Shown: positions 41,810-50,778 of the stretch, one piece after another
Layout: each line of letters starts with the position of its first letter
Numbering within the stretch: position 1 is the stretch's first letter
DNA from: an uncultured Saprospiraceae bacterium
Lineage (GTDB): Bacteria; Bacteroidota; Bacteroidia; Chitinophagales; Saprospiraceae
NCBI GenBank assembly: GCA_937981555.1
Contig: CALJOK010000076.1
Span: 34,763-98,762, forward strand
DNA: 64,000 bases
Direction: 5' to 3'
Translations under genes and position numbers: made by a program
The notes under the pieces: model-generated
What the model saw: only the letters and a program-made list of their open reading frames with translations
The model's database searches: none
What the model was told of the DNA's origin: nothing

Positions 41810-42892
41810 TTATTTCTTAACCGAAAATTTATAAATGGTTAATGACGAATATAATTCATTCGGTTCCAATGCAGTACTTGGGAAATTGGGTTGATTGGGT
41901 GAATTAGGAAAGTGTTGAGTTTCTAGGCAAACAGCTCCTCTTTTAGAATAGGGTTTTCCTGATTTTCCAATTAAAGAACTGTCCAACCAATTCGAGGAAT
42001 AAATTTGTATACCAGGCTCAGAAGTAAATACTTCCATGAACCTTCCACTTTCAGGATCATAAAGTGATGCCGCGGCTTCTCCATTTTTTAGTTGGTTTAA
42101 AACGAAATTATGATCGTAGCCATTGCCATTTTTTAGTTGTTGGTTTTCATCCTCAATTCGTTTTCCAATGGTAGTTGCAGATCTAAAGTCAAAAGGTGTT
42201 CCTTCTACTGATTGCAATTTGCCAGTAGGAATCATGCCTTCATCGGTTGGGGTAATTTGATCTGCATTGACTTTTAATTCGTGATTTAGAATGGTTCCGT
42301 TGCCTTCTCCAGCCAAGTTGAAATAAGAGTGATTAGTCAAATTGCACAATGTTTTTTTATCTGTTCTTGCTTCGTAGTTAATGGTTAACTGATTATCTTC
42401 AGTTAAAGAATATTTAACAACGACCTCCAAATTACCAGGGTAACCTTCTTCCATGTCAACGCTGGTGTAACTCATTTCTACTCCAATTCTTTTTGGGGTA
42501 TTGATTTGTTTTGTCTTCCAGATCATTTTGTCAAAACCTTTTGTTCCTCCATGCAAATGATTTTCTCCATTGTTTTTGACTAATGTAAATGTGTTAGCGG
42601 TAGTGTTATTTAGTTTAAATTCTCCATTGGCAATCCGATTTCCATACCTACCGATGATTGCTCCAAAGTAGGGGTGAGGTGCTAAATATTTAGCGATACT
42701 ATCGAAACCTAAAACGACATCAGCCATTTCTCCATCTTTGTCGGGAACAATGATAGAAGTGATAATTCCTCCGAAGTTGGTGATTTTGACTTCCATCCCA
42801 TTTTTATTTTTTAGGGAAAAAAGATCTACGTCGCCATCAGGAGTTGTTCCAAATGAAGTTTTTGAAATAGAAAGAGAATCGTCGTTTTGCAT
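41810..42892 (-). CDS. galM: Aldose 1-epimerase (mutarotase)
   Basis: 360 aa. It interconverts alpha and beta anomers of aldoses such as galactose and glucose. Conserved parts are NFGGIITSIIVPDKDGEMAD, PYFGAIIGRYGNRIANG, GENHLHGGTKGFD, the His in NLTNHSYFNLAG and the Glu in VCLETQHFPNSPN. In many Bacteroidota this enzyme is a lipoprotein. Here the first canonical start has no signal peptide, yet the upstream in-frame codons read IYFTNCQPDHNSNK, like a lipobox remnant. The leader may be lost or start from a non-standard codon. It is next to an amidohydrolase gene. Confidence 0.88.
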   Translation of the reverse strand: MQNDDSLSISKTSFGTTPDGDVDLFSLKNKNGMEVKITNFGGIITSIIVPDKDGEMADVVLGFDSIAKYLAPHPYFGAIIGRYGNRIANGEFKLNNTTANTFTLVKNNGENHLHGGTKGFDKMIWKTKQINTPKRIGVEMSYTSVDMEEGYPGNLEVVVKYSLTEDNQLTINYEARTDKKTLCNLTNHSYFNLAGEGNGTILNHELKVNADQITPTDEGMIPTGKLQSVEGTPFDFRSATTIGKRIEDENQQLKNGNGYDHNFVLNQLKNGEAAASLYDPESGRFMEVFTSEPGIQIYSSNWLDSSLIGKSGKPYSKRGAVCLETQHFPNSPNQPNFPSTALEPNELYSSLTIYKFSVKK

Positions 42893-42967
42893 TTTATTAG
42901 AGTTGTGATCTGGTTGACAGTTAGTGAAATAAATTGAATTAAAAATATTAGCGTCAGCGTTATTTAT

Positions 42968-44332
42968 TTAATCGTTTTTAATTGTTTTTCCTTTTTTCAT
43001 AACAAAGTTTACATTTTGCAAAAGAGAAATATATCTCAATACATCACCTTTGACGGCAATGATGTCTGCAACTTTTCCTTCGGAAATAGTTCCGACTTTA
43101 TCATCCACGCCCATCATGACCGAAGGCCAATAGGTAGCAGCTTTGATCGCCAGCATTGGATCATAATCTAGTTCATTGACCCAAACGTCCAGTTCATGCC
43201 AAGTAGATTCACTATGGAATTTCATCGGAATACCGCTGTCTGTTCCAATCAAAAGAACGACACCTGCTTCTTGCAACTGTTGGAATTTTCGAGCAAGTGT
43301 TGGTTTTCGATAAGGTGTGATTTGAAAATAAGATAACCGATTGGGATATCGAATGGACTCTCTGATATCTTGAATAATCGAATCAGGTAAACCCATGTGC
43401 CAATCTTTGCTATCCAAATGTTCTCTATAATCACGGTTGTATTCATAATTCCAAAGTCCTTCAATCGTAGGAGTCCAAAACATTTTTTTGCCAGAGGCAG
43501 TTCGCTCTTTTAGCATTTTCATTACATCTTCAGGATATTCTGGAGCAGTTGCATGTCCCGTGTGTTCGAAGCAATCAACTCCTGCAAGTAGTCCACGACG
43601 AATTTCTTCAGGTCGATGAGAGTGAGCGACTACCGTTAAATTATGTTTGTGTGCTTCGTCTACTACTGCTTTTACTTCTTCCATGGTCATCTGATCTTGA
43701 TCGATCAATTTGATGCAATCGACACCAGCATCTGCTAATTTTTTTACTTTGGCGCGAGCATCAGTTACTCCACTTACACCCCAACGAAATTGTTCGGTGC
43801 CAGGGTAAGGTTGATGTTGGATGAATGGTCCGGACATATACATTGTAGGTCCTTCCAGTTCCCCAGCATTAATTTTATCACGCACATAAATACTTTCTTC
43901 AAGTGGAGCTCCAAGGTCGCGTGCACTTGTTACGCCTGCGTATAATAATTGCTTGGCAGAAGAAGGCATGATTACATCTCGAAAAAGTGGTGGATATTTT
44001 TTATCCCAATGCGAATAATTGGAGTGACCATTTATCATCAAATGAACATGCATATCCCACAGTCCAGGCAGGACACTCATACCTTCCATCGAGATAATCT
44101 CAGCGCCTTCTGGGATATCGAAATTTCCAACTTGACCAATGGCCTTAATTCGTTCGCCTTCGATGAGAATGATACTATTATTAATAGGTGTGGCTCCAAA
44201 TCCATCAATCAGTCTTCCACCAACCAGGGCTTTTAGATTTTTACTTTTGGATTGAGCATAAATATTTTGTTGGGAAAAAAGTAGAAGGGCAATACAGCAT
44301 GCCATGAGTAGAGAAGTGGTTGTTCGTTTCAT
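42968..44332 (-). CDS. Secreted amidohydrolase-family metal-dependent hydrolase
   Basis: 454 aa with a signal peptide ending NIYAQ. The amidohydrolase barrel begins VLPGLWDMHVHLMINGHSN, where the HxH binds metal. Other ligand regions are TVVAHSHRPEEIRRG, DCFEHTGHATAPE and LLIGTDSGIPMKF, plus IKLIDQDQM whose Lys may be the bridging residue. N- and C-terminal beta strands (GGRLIDGFGATPINNSIILI, GKVADIIAVKGD) are typical of imidazolonepropionase-like or dipeptidase-type members. The substrate is unknown; periplasmic. Confidence 0.85.
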   Translation of the reverse strand: MKRTTTSLLMACCIALLLFSQQNIYAQSKSKNLKALVGGRLIDGFGATPINNSIILIEGERIKAIGQVGNFDIPEGAEIISMEGMSVLPGLWDMHVHLMINGHSNYSHWDKKYPPLFRDVIMPSSAKQLLYAGVTSARDLGAPLEESIYVRDKINAGELEGPTMYMSGPFIQHQPYPGTEQFRWGVSGVTDARAKVKKLADAGVDCIKLIDQDQMTMEEVKAVVDEAHKHNLTVVAHSHRPEEIRRGLLAGVDCFEHTGHATAPEYPEDVMKMLKERTASGKKMFWTPTIEGLWNYEYNRDYREHLDSKDWHMGLPDSIIQDIRESIRYPNRLSYFQITPYRKPTLARKFQQLQEAGVVLLIGTDSGIPMKFHSESTWHELDVWVNELDYDPMLAIKAATYWPSVMMGVDDKVGTISEGKVADIIAVKGDVLRYISLLQNVNFVMKKGKTIKND

Positions 44333-44458
44333 TTTTTTTCTCTAAAAATAGAAAAATGTATGGGAAATAGGAAAAGGAAAATTCAGCCTCGCACCAAAAG
44401 TAATTCGATCTCCATCTATCATAGTGTTATTCAAAATTTTCACAAAAAATAAATCATT

Positions 44459-45346
44459 ATGAAAAAGTATTTATGGCTTACGGTTTTAGTATTCTTCTTC
44501 TCCTGTGCTAATCAAGAAAATTCTATGAAGGAAATGGCAACAAATAATTACAGTAATGAAAATGCAAAAAGAGAATTCAATACTGAAAATATTTTTTCCA
44601 AAAATGCTGTTTTGAAGTCGAACCAATCAATAGACATCCAACAGGATTCTCCCGTTTCGATGAAGACACCAGATTTCAATCGGAAAATGATAAAGAAGGC
44701 AGACTACAAATTTGAAGTAAAAGATGTTGATGAAACGACGTTGAGGGTGCATGAGTTGGCAGATCGATTTTCGGGTTTTGTTGCCAATATGAATTTATCA
44801 ACATCCACAACTTCTATGAGTAATCGAATGACAGTTCGAGTGATGAATGAACAATTTGAACCGTTGTTGAATGCATTATCAAAAGAGGCTGTTTTTGTTT
44901 ATCATAAAAGGATAACTTCTCAAGATGTCACCGAACAATTTGTTGACTTAGAAAGTAGATTGAATGTCAAAAAAGAAGTCAAAAAACGTTACACAGAAAT
45001 GTTGAGAAACAATGCAAAGACATTGGAACAAGTACTTCATGCAGAGGAAAAAATCAGAGTACTCCAAGAAGAAATAGAATCAAAAGAAGGACTGTTAAGA
45101 CTTTTGTCAGATCAAGTTAGTTTAAGTGAAATTCAATTGGAGATTACTCAACAAGTGGAGTATCAAGCTAAGTTAGCAGTACATAACAAGACATTTACAG
45201 AAAAAGCTTCGGACAATTTTTTTAATGGATGGAATAGTATTTTAAACGTTGCCTTAGGCGCATTAAATTATTGGCACTTTGGATTATTGATTGGAATGTT
45301 TTGGTTTGCAAAAAGCTTCGTATTTGATTTGATCAAAAGATATTAA
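44459..45346 (+). CDS. DUF4349 lipoprotein
   Basis: 295 aa. The lipobox is VLVFFFSCANQEN. The DUF4349 domain starts IKKADYKFEVKDVDETTLRV and carries FSGFVANMNLSTSTTSMSNR, LVERIT-like KRITSQDVTEQFVDLESRL and a long coiled coil (EKKYTEMLRNNAKTLEQVLH-like, about 170-225). A C-terminal membrane segment follows at about 265-288. Such proteins are probably envelope anchors. It is a single gene, divergent from the amidohydrolase. Confidence 0.82.
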   Translation: MKKYLWLTVLVFFFSCANQENSMKEMATNNYSNENAKREFNTENIFSKNAVLKSNQSIDIQQDSPVSMKTPDFNRKMIKKADYKFEVKDVDETTLRVHELADRFSGFVANMNLSTSTTSMSNRMTVRVMNEQFEPLLNALSKEAVFVYHKRITSQDVTEQFVDLESRLNVKKEVKKRYTEMLRNNAKTLEQVLHAEEKIRVLQEEIESKEGLLRLLSDQVSLSEIQLEITQQVEYQAKLAVHNKTFTEKASDNFFNGWNSILNVALGALNYWHFGLLIGMFWFAKSFVFDLIKRY

Positions 45347-45376
45347 TTTTAATTGAAGGAGAGGTATTGAAAATTA

Positions 45377-45682
45377 CTAAGACCTTGGCGTCACTCGATC
45401 TCGAATCGAACCATCTTTTCGATGAATGATGACATCTGCACCATAATTATAAGCAATGTCTTTCGCTCGTTCGATCGCGTCTTTTTGATTGTCAAAAATG
45501 CCGGTGTATTTTTCATTGCCTGCTCCTTTGATCGCCCAACCTTCGGGATGAGGAACGACATGTTGGTTGTGAGTGGGTGGAGTAGTCCGAATGCCTTGAT
45601 CTTTTAGGAAGTTTTTAAAAAGTTGACGGGTTACTTTTTTAAAAAGATTGATCCAAAATTCCGAAGTATTAATGCCAGCCAT
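45377..45682 (-). CDS. DUF2188-family small protein
   Basis: 101 aa. The DUF2188 pattern is HNQHVVPHPEGWAIKGAGNE, then FDNQKDAIERAKDIAYNYGA and DVIIHRKDGSIRDR. There is no signal peptide. It carries an extra 38-residue helical N-terminus. DUF2188 proteins are small, soluble and of unknown function; a link to stress is often suggested but unproven. Confidence 0.85.
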   Translation of the reverse strand: MAGINTSEFWINLFKKVTRQLFKNFLKDQGIRTTPPTHNQHVVPHPEGWAIKGAGNEKYTGIFDNQKDAIERAKDIAYNYGADVIIHRKDGSIRDRVTPRS

Positions 45683-45834
45683 TTTTGTGATTTATTTTTT
45701 TGAGAAAATGGAAAAACAAATTTTAACAAATACAAAATTAGTTAAATCGAAGTTAATTCCAATTGATTAAGCTTTGTCTTTTTATAAAACTTGTATTTTT
45801 AGAAACAACTTTTTTTCAAAAAAATATAATCAAT

Positions 45835-46833
45835 ATGAAAAATCTCTCGCTACTGTTTATGGTATCTATTTTATTTTCTAGTTGCTATAATTATTACTCT
45901 CCTTTATTTAAAAATTACAAAGATGGTGTACAGCTATCTCAATTCACTTCCATTCCAATCAAGCCATCGGTCGAAAAAGTAAAGGTAATTTTTCCTGGAG
46001 AAAAAATCCCTGATGAAGCATACATCAAGGTGGATGTAATTGATGCTTTTGGAAGAGCACAGACTTCTACTCAGAATATGATTACACGATTGCAAGATCA
46101 GGCTATGACTAAAGGAATGGATGCGATCATAATTATTTCAAAAGATAATATTTCAGAAGTTTTTCAAGATGAGGATTGTGATGATTATACGGTCACTACT
46201 CAAAAACTTTCAGCTCTGGGAATTAAGTTTGTTAAAAACATTACCTATCTCGATCAATGTATCAAGAGTGGATCAATAATACTGTGGGATGAAAATAAAA
46301 ATGATTTTGTAGAAAAATCAAAGTTTAAAGCTGACTGGAAAGGAAACTTATTGGGAGTGGAATCTGGAGACAAATTTTACTATAATTTTTTATATAATTT
46401 TTCTTTGCAGCATTTGGCTTATGAACGAAATTCGAATTGGACATTTCTAGTGAATTCTTCCTCACCCGCTGAGAAGATAATTAGGAGAAGCAAAAGAGAT
46501 CCTTCTCGTAGACAACCTTTTGCTAAAGAGGTAAAACTGAAAGAAGTCTATGGAAAAGTTATGTTCGCAGAAGTCAAATCTTATTATAATCAACTCTTCT
46601 CTGGCAAAATTAATTTTCAATATGATAAAGAGAATCGAATTATAAAAAAGAAAATTCGATCAAAAACACTTGGGGAGTTCCAGCAAAATTTTATTTATAG
46701 TGAAAAAGGAACCTTAACAGAAATAGAAGTTTTTGATATGAAAAGTGCAAAGCCAAAGTTATATTTTAAAGTGGTTTTTGAAAATCACCAACAATCTGAT
46801 CTTGCACAACTTTTAGAAGAAGATCAAAAATAA
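45835..46833 (+). CDS. Lipoprotein of unknown function
   Basis: 332 aa from the ATG at 45835, which starts a lipoprotein signal (MKNLSLLFMVSILFSSCYNY) and is preferred over the in-frame ATT/TTG start at 45763. A domain at about 40-130 includes KVKVIFPGEKIPDEAYIKVD and MITRLQDQAMTKGMDAIIII, resembling YbjQ- or CsgG-like alpha/beta proteins. The C-terminal half has repeated beta hairpins (GKINFQYDKENRIIKKKIRS, LGEFQQNFIYSEKGTLTEIE) like YD/MORN-type strands. No family was firmly recognised. Confidence 0.6.
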   Translation: MKNLSLLFMVSILFSSCYNYYSPLFKNYKDGVQLSQFTSIPIKPSVEKVKVIFPGEKIPDEAYIKVDVIDAFGRAQTSTQNMITRLQDQAMTKGMDAIIIISKDNISEVFQDEDCDDYTVTTQKLSALGIKFVKNITYLDQCIKSGSIILWDENKNDFVEKSKFKADWKGNLLGVESGDKFYYNFLYNFSLQHLAYERNSNWTFLVNSSSPAEKIIRRSKRDPSRRQPFAKEVKLKEVYGKVMFAEVKSYYNQLFSGKINFQYDKENRIIKKKIRSKTLGEFQQNFIYSEKGTLTEIEVFDMKSAKPKLYFKVVFENHQQSDLAQLLEEDQK

Positions 46834-46846
46834 ATGTTCTAAAAAC

Positions 46847-46882
46847 AAAAAGCCTTTCGTAAATTCACGAAAGGCTTTTTGT
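46847..46882. terminator. Bidirectional terminator
   Basis: AAAAAGCCTTTCGT and ACGAAAGGCTTTTT are perfect arms around AAATTC, between convergent genes. Confidence 0.85.
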
Positions 46883-46902
46883 TTACTTTTTTCTAAAAAA
46901 AA

Positions 46903-47592
46903 TTAATCGTACTGTGTATTAAATTTTAGAGAAAAAGAAACACCAAAACTTTGAGTTTTAGCAGAAGTAATTTGATCAAAACCATTTTCGATTTGAGGAA
47001 TTCCAATATTGTTGAAAATTTCAATTTCAAAATTGTTGATATCAATTCCTACTCCAAAACTAGCGCCATAATCTAATTTCTTAAGTCGATCATCATCTCC
47101 CCATAATTCATGTTCTTCCAATGTGGAGATGGAATAATTGCTAGGCATATTTATTGGATCAAGTCGTTCTTCCTCTTGTATTTTGACTTCACCTCCTATA
47201 CCAAAAGCTATATATGGTCCAGCGAAAATATAAACTTTAGATTTTTCAGGAAGGAAGTAATACTTAAAGGAAAGAGGGATCTCCATGAAAGTAGGAGAAT
47301 AATCTGATTGATACGAATATCCAGGAGGTCGCTTGTCTTCAAATCGTGTATTCTTTTTTGAAAATATAATACCTGGCTGAATAGAAAATTTGTCGCTAAA
47401 TTTGAATTCTGCTGTAAGTCCAATATGAAGATTAACTTGTTTGGTTTTATGTGTAAAAGAATTTCTGTTTTCGCTATTCATTTTTAATCTAAATGAATTA
47501 GCGCCTATTTTAAGTCCAATTTTTTGCCCAAAGGAATTAAAGCTAAGAGAAGAAAATAAAAAGAGAATAATAATATTTTTAAGGGTTTTCAT
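46903..47592 (-). CDS. PorT-family outer-membrane beta-barrel protein
   Basis: 229 aa with a signal peptide ending NSFGQ. The start KIGLKIGANSFRLKMNSE and strands VNLHIGLTAEFKFSDKFSIQ, PGIIFSKKNTRFEDK, MEIPLSFKYYFLPEK, VYIFAGPYIAFGIGGEVKI fit the PorT/OMP_b-brl_2 domain. The end QSFGVSFSLKF is barrel-like. Most members are general outer-membrane barrels rather than the T9SS component PorT itself. It is a single gene. Confidence 0.82.
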   Translation of the reverse strand: MKTLKNIIILFLFSSLSFNSFGQKIGLKIGANSFRLKMNSENRNSFTHKTKQVNLHIGLTAEFKFSDKFSIQPGIIFSKKNTRFEDKRPPGYSYQSDYSPTFMEIPLSFKYYFLPEKSKVYIFAGPYIAFGIGGEVKIQEEERLDPINMPSNYSISTLEEHELWGDDDRLKKLDYGASFGVGIDINNFEIEIFNNIGIPQIENGFDQITSAKTQSFGVSFSLKFNTQYD

Positions 47593-47727
47593 CCGAATAC
47601 CGTTTTTCTAAGTTTATAAAAAAAAGGACGAATGTACAATTTTTTCCAATTTTATGCAGACTTGAATAAAACTTTGTCAAGAGAACGTCTTGATTTTTAG
47701 GAGTGGATTTTAAAAAAAAAGTACACA

Positions 47728-47758
47728 TTGATATTCTCATTTAAATCAAGTATTTTTG
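47728..47758 (+). promoter_or_regulatory. Bacteroidota-type promoter, TTG-N20-TATTTTTG
   Basis: TTG at 47728-47730 and TATTTTTG at 47751-47758 are separated by 20 bp, matching the -33/-7 consensus. It lies 80 bp before the lipoprotein start at 47838. Confidence 0.6.
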
Positions 47759-47837
47759 GTAATCAGTTTATAGCTGAAATTCTCTCTTCCATTTTCCCTC
47801 CATTTATTTCACCTAATTCTATAATCATCACATTACC

Positions 47838-48824
47838 ATGAGACAAACACTTATTGTATTAGCATTGCTATGCTTTCTTTCCTGCCAAAAAAATGACAAA
47901 ATAATTGAAGAAGTAAAAGAAGAAGTTCCGGTGATCGAAAACTCGAACGAAGAACTTCGAAATGAAGCAATTATTCGGAATACTTTATCAAAAGATTTTT
48001 TCTCACTTTTATTAACGCAAGGTTTATCGCATCCCGAAATTTTTGGATTTGCACCTAACCCTAATCAAGTAGATACGCGAAGTTGCCCAACCGTAACTTC
48101 TTCAGGTACTACCTTTCCAATTTCGTTGGAGCTTGATTTTGGCCCATCACCTGGATGTACTCCACCATTATTTACACTTCCTAAAGTTGGACAAATAACG
48201 ATTACATGTAACACCGAACTTTTTACATCAGGGACAGGAACTGACTTTGTGATTATTTTATCAACTGATTATGAAGAAAATGGACATTCGATTACGAGCG
48301 GAAATACAGGAGAGCCTGTTGAGTTTAAGTTTAAATACTTACCTGCGGAAACTTCGTACTTGATAGCTTTTGAGCATGATCTTATTTTGACAAATTTGAC
48401 GAATGGAAATGTAATTTTGATCGATGCAAAACCAGCATTTTCAGATCCATTTGGGAAGATTGGATATATTCCAGATTCAGGATCTGTTGAAGATGATCCA
48501 GATAATCCATTGACTTATATCGATAATGTTTTTTTTATAAGTGTGAATAATACACATATCACTTGCATCAATGGATCGACGAACCAAGATTTTTGTTTAG
48601 ATGTAACTAGTCCTTCAGGAAATGGTTTGGAATTTCAGCCTTGGGTTTGTCATTGCATTACCACGGGTGAATTGCGAATAAATGAAGATAGTGATTGCAC
48701 TACAGGGAACTCGAATCCTAATGCAGATATCATTTATGATTTTGGAGATGGAGCTTGTGATGGATTAGTAGATATTACGATGAATGGAACAACTACGACG
48801 GTGGATTGTCTGCCGTGTGATTAG
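47838..48824 (+). CDS. Cysteine-rich lipoprotein of unknown function
   Basis: 328 aa with a lipobox (VLALLCFLSCQKND). A charged Glu-rich linker precedes a beta-rich domain with many Cys pairs (TRSCPTVTSSGTTFPISLEL, PSPGCTPPLF, WVCHCITTGELRI, GACDGLVDITMNG) that may form disulfides in the periplasm or at the surface. The pattern DFG in ELDFGPSPGCT and in YDFGDGACDG resembles Bacteroidota lipoproteins with calcium- or metal-binding turns. No known family was recognised. Confidence 0.6.
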   Translation: MRQTLIVLALLCFLSCQKNDKIIEEVKEEVPVIENSNEELRNEAIIRNTLSKDFFSLLLTQGLSHPEIFGFAPNPNQVDTRSCPTVTSSGTTFPISLELDFGPSPGCTPPLFTLPKVGQITITCNTELFTSGTGTDFVIILSTDYEENGHSITSGNTGEPVEFKFKYLPAETSYLIAFEHDLILTNLTNGNVILIDAKPAFSDPFGKIGYIPDSGSVEDDPDNPLTYIDNVFFISVNNTHITCINGSTNQDFCLDVTSPSGNGLEFQPWVCHCITTGELRINEDSDCTTGNSNPNADIIYDFGDGACDGLVDITMNGTTTTVDCLPCD

Positions 48825-48845
48825 TTTTTTTTAGAAAAATATAAC

Positions 48846-48868
48846 ATTGTAAATGTATTGTTATAAAA
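48846..48868 (+). repeat. Dispersed micro-motif between stop and terminator
   Basis: TTGTAAATGTATTGTTATAA sits 22 bp after the stop codon and directly before the terminator. Confidence 0.65.
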
Positions 48869-48906
48869 GAGTGCATTTTTCGATTAATCGAAAGGTGCGC
48901 TCTTTT
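48866..48906 (+). terminator. Rho-independent terminator
   Basis: AAAAGAGTGC and GCGCTCTTTT arms, with an inner TTTCGAT/ATCGAAA stem. Confidence 0.75.
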
Positions 48907-49031
48907 GTAATTTGTCTTAACTAGGACTTTAGATTTATATAGAAAAATGATCTTGATTTTTCTCAAACAAAGACCATTTGATTTCGTTATTATTGTCCAC
49001 TCATATTTTTATTTTTTATAAAGAAGTACCG

Positions 49032-49826
49032 ATGGAAAGAGCAACAATCATAAAAAAGATCATCCAACATAAGAAGCAACCTAACCTTAAATTTCAATTG
49101 AAGGAAAAAACAGAAGCGTTTACCAAGCGACTTTTTTATACCCTTTTTGATATTGAAACTCCTGTCGAAGAGAATTTAGATATTTTGGAAAAAGAGTTTT
49201 CAGACTTGGTTGATTTAGCCTGTTGGGAAAATTGTGAGTCTTGTGCGGCAGTTTGGAAAAAGTATTTGGAGAAATTACCAGGAATTTTGGAACTGCTTAA
49301 TTTGGACGCAGAGGCTGTAATTAATTGTGATCCTGCTACTCAGTTGATTGAGGAAGTTTATATGGCTTATCCTGGTTTTTATGCGATTGCCGTTTATCGG
49401 TTGGCGCATGAATTGTACCAAGCAGGTTTTCCTTTAGTCCCTCGATTGATGACAGAATATGCGCATCATAAAACTGGAGTTGATCTTCATCCCGGTGCTC
49501 AAGTGGGGAAATCCTTTTTTATCGATCATGCGACAGGTGTAGTGATTGGTCAAACTGCGATCATCAAAGACAATGTAAAAATTTATCAAGGAGTCACGCT
49601 TGGAGGTCTTTTTGTCGCCAAACATTTGCATGCGACCAAACGTCATCCCACGATAGAAAACAATGTGACGATTTATGCCAACGCTACTATTTTGGGAGGC
49701 GAAACGGTCATTGGTGAAAATACAATCATCGGCGGAAATGCATGGATTACCAAATCTGTTCCTGCCAACTCGAAAGTTTATCATACTCCAAGTATAAAAA
49801 TTAAAACCAACTCAGATGTCATATAG
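49032..49826 (+). CDS. cysE: Serine O-acetyltransferase
   Basis: 264 aa from the ATG at 49032; an upstream ATG at 48978 would add an odd hydrophobic start. It makes O-acetylserine from serine and acetyl-CoA. The left-handed beta-helix has hexapeptide repeats from TGVDLHPGAQVGKSFFIDHA through VVIGQTAIIKDNVKIYQGVT to ATILGGETVIGENTIIGG. The catalytic His and Asp lie in FIDHATGVVIG. It overlaps cysM by 11 bp, so the two steps of cysteine synthesis are translated together. The helical N-terminus is longer than in the short EpsC-type enzymes. Confidence 0.92.
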   Translation: MERATIIKKIIQHKKQPNLKFQLKEKTEAFTKRLFYTLFDIETPVEENLDILEKEFSDLVDLACWENCESCAAVWKKYLEKLPGILELLNLDAEAVINCDPATQLIEEVYMAYPGFYAIAVYRLAHELYQAGFPLVPRLMTEYAHHKTGVDLHPGAQVGKSFFIDHATGVVIGQTAIIKDNVKIYQGVTLGGLFVAKHLHATKRHPTIENNVTIYANATILGGETVIGENTIIGGNAWITKSVPANSKVYHTPSIKIKTNSDVI

Positions 49827-50700
49827 TATTTTAGATTTAATTGGAAATACACCTTTGGTAGAATCCAAAGCGCTGAATCAAAATCCAAATGTCAAATTAT
49901 TTTTCAAACTTGAAGGACATAATCCTGGCGGAAGTGTCAAAGATCGAGCTGCCCTAAATATGATTAAAAGTTGTTTGGAAAGAGGCGACATCAATAAGGA
50001 ATCAAAACTCATCGAGGCGACAAGTGGCAATACCGGAATTGCTTTGGCATTAATTGCAGGTATTTACGGTTTGGATATTGAATTAGTTATGTCGGAAAAT
50101 GCGACCAAAGAAAGAGTGCAAACCATGCGAGCCTACGGAGCAAAAGTAACGTTGACTTCTGGTGATCGAGGCATCGAAGGTGCGCGAGATTATGCGGAAG
50201 CAAAAGTGGCGAACGATGGTTTTATCATGCTCAACCAATTTGCCAATGATGATAATTGGAAGGCACACTATAAATCTACTGGCCCTGAAATTTGGAAAGA
50301 TACAAATGGAGAAATTACTCATTTTGTTTCTGCGATGGGAACGACTGGAACAATCATGGGAACGTCCACCTATCTCAAAGAACAAAATTCGAATGTTCAA
50401 ATTGTTGGTGCTCAACCAAAAGACGGTTCAAGAATCCCAGGTATTCGAAAATGGCCTCAAGAATATTTACCTAAAATATTTAATCCTCAAAAAGTAGATC
50501 GAGTGATGGAAGTCAGTCGAGATGAAGCGGCAAATATGGCTAGACGATTGGCGAAAGAAGAAGGGATTTTTGCAGGAATGAGTAGTGGGGGAGCGGCGAC
50601 CGTTGCATTGCGATTGGCGAGTGAATTGAAAAGTGGAATAATCGTTTCGATTGTTTGTGATCGAGGAGATCGGTATTTGTCGTCAGACCTTTTTGAATGA
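49816..50700 (+). CDS. cysM: Cysteine synthase B (O-acetylserine sulfhydrylase)
   Basis: 294 aa. The PLP lysine is in EGHNPGGSVKDRAALNMI, the substrate loop is EATSGNTGIALALIAG, and the phosphate-binding glycines are AMGTTGTIMGTSTYL. The C-terminal IFAGMSSGGAATVAL is conserved. The short length and GGSVKDRAA with KWPQEYLPKIF favour CysM over CysK. It uses O-acetylserine from the overlapping cysE and sulfide, thiosulfate or another sulfur donor. Confidence 0.92.
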   Translation: MSYSILDLIGNTPLVESKALNQNPNVKLFFKLEGHNPGGSVKDRAALNMIKSCLERGDINKESKLIEATSGNTGIALALIAGIYGLDIELVMSENATKERVQTMRAYGAKVTLTSGDRGIEGARDYAEAKVANDGFIMLNQFANDDNWKAHYKSTGPEIWKDTNGEITHFVSAMGTTGTIMGTSTYLKEQNSNVQIVGAQPKDGSRIPGIRKWPQEYLPKIFNPQKVDRVMEVSRDEAANMARRLAKEEGIFAGMSSGGAATVALRLASELKSGIIVSIVCDRGDRYLSSDLFE

Positions 50701-50701
50701 T

Positions 50702-50722
50702 GATAAATGTATTGTTCTAAAA
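50702..50722 (+). repeat. Dispersed micro-motif between stop and terminator
   Basis: GATAAATGTATTGTTCTAA follows the cysM stop codon and precedes its terminator; it is missing the first TG of the motif. Confidence 0.5.
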
Positions 50723-50764
50723 AAGTAAGGCCTTTCTCAATTTGGGGAAGGCCTTACTTTTTTT
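50720..50764. terminator. Bidirectional terminator
   Basis: AAAAGTAAGGCCTT and AAGGCCTTACTTTT are perfect arms around a 13-base loop, between convergent genes. Confidence 0.85.
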
Positions 50765-50778
50765 GAAAGAAGATTAAT

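Noticed and set aside
45763..45834. Longer start for the lipoprotein at 45835
   Set aside because: The lipobox signal starts cleanly at the later ATG; the extension would place the signal inside the protein.
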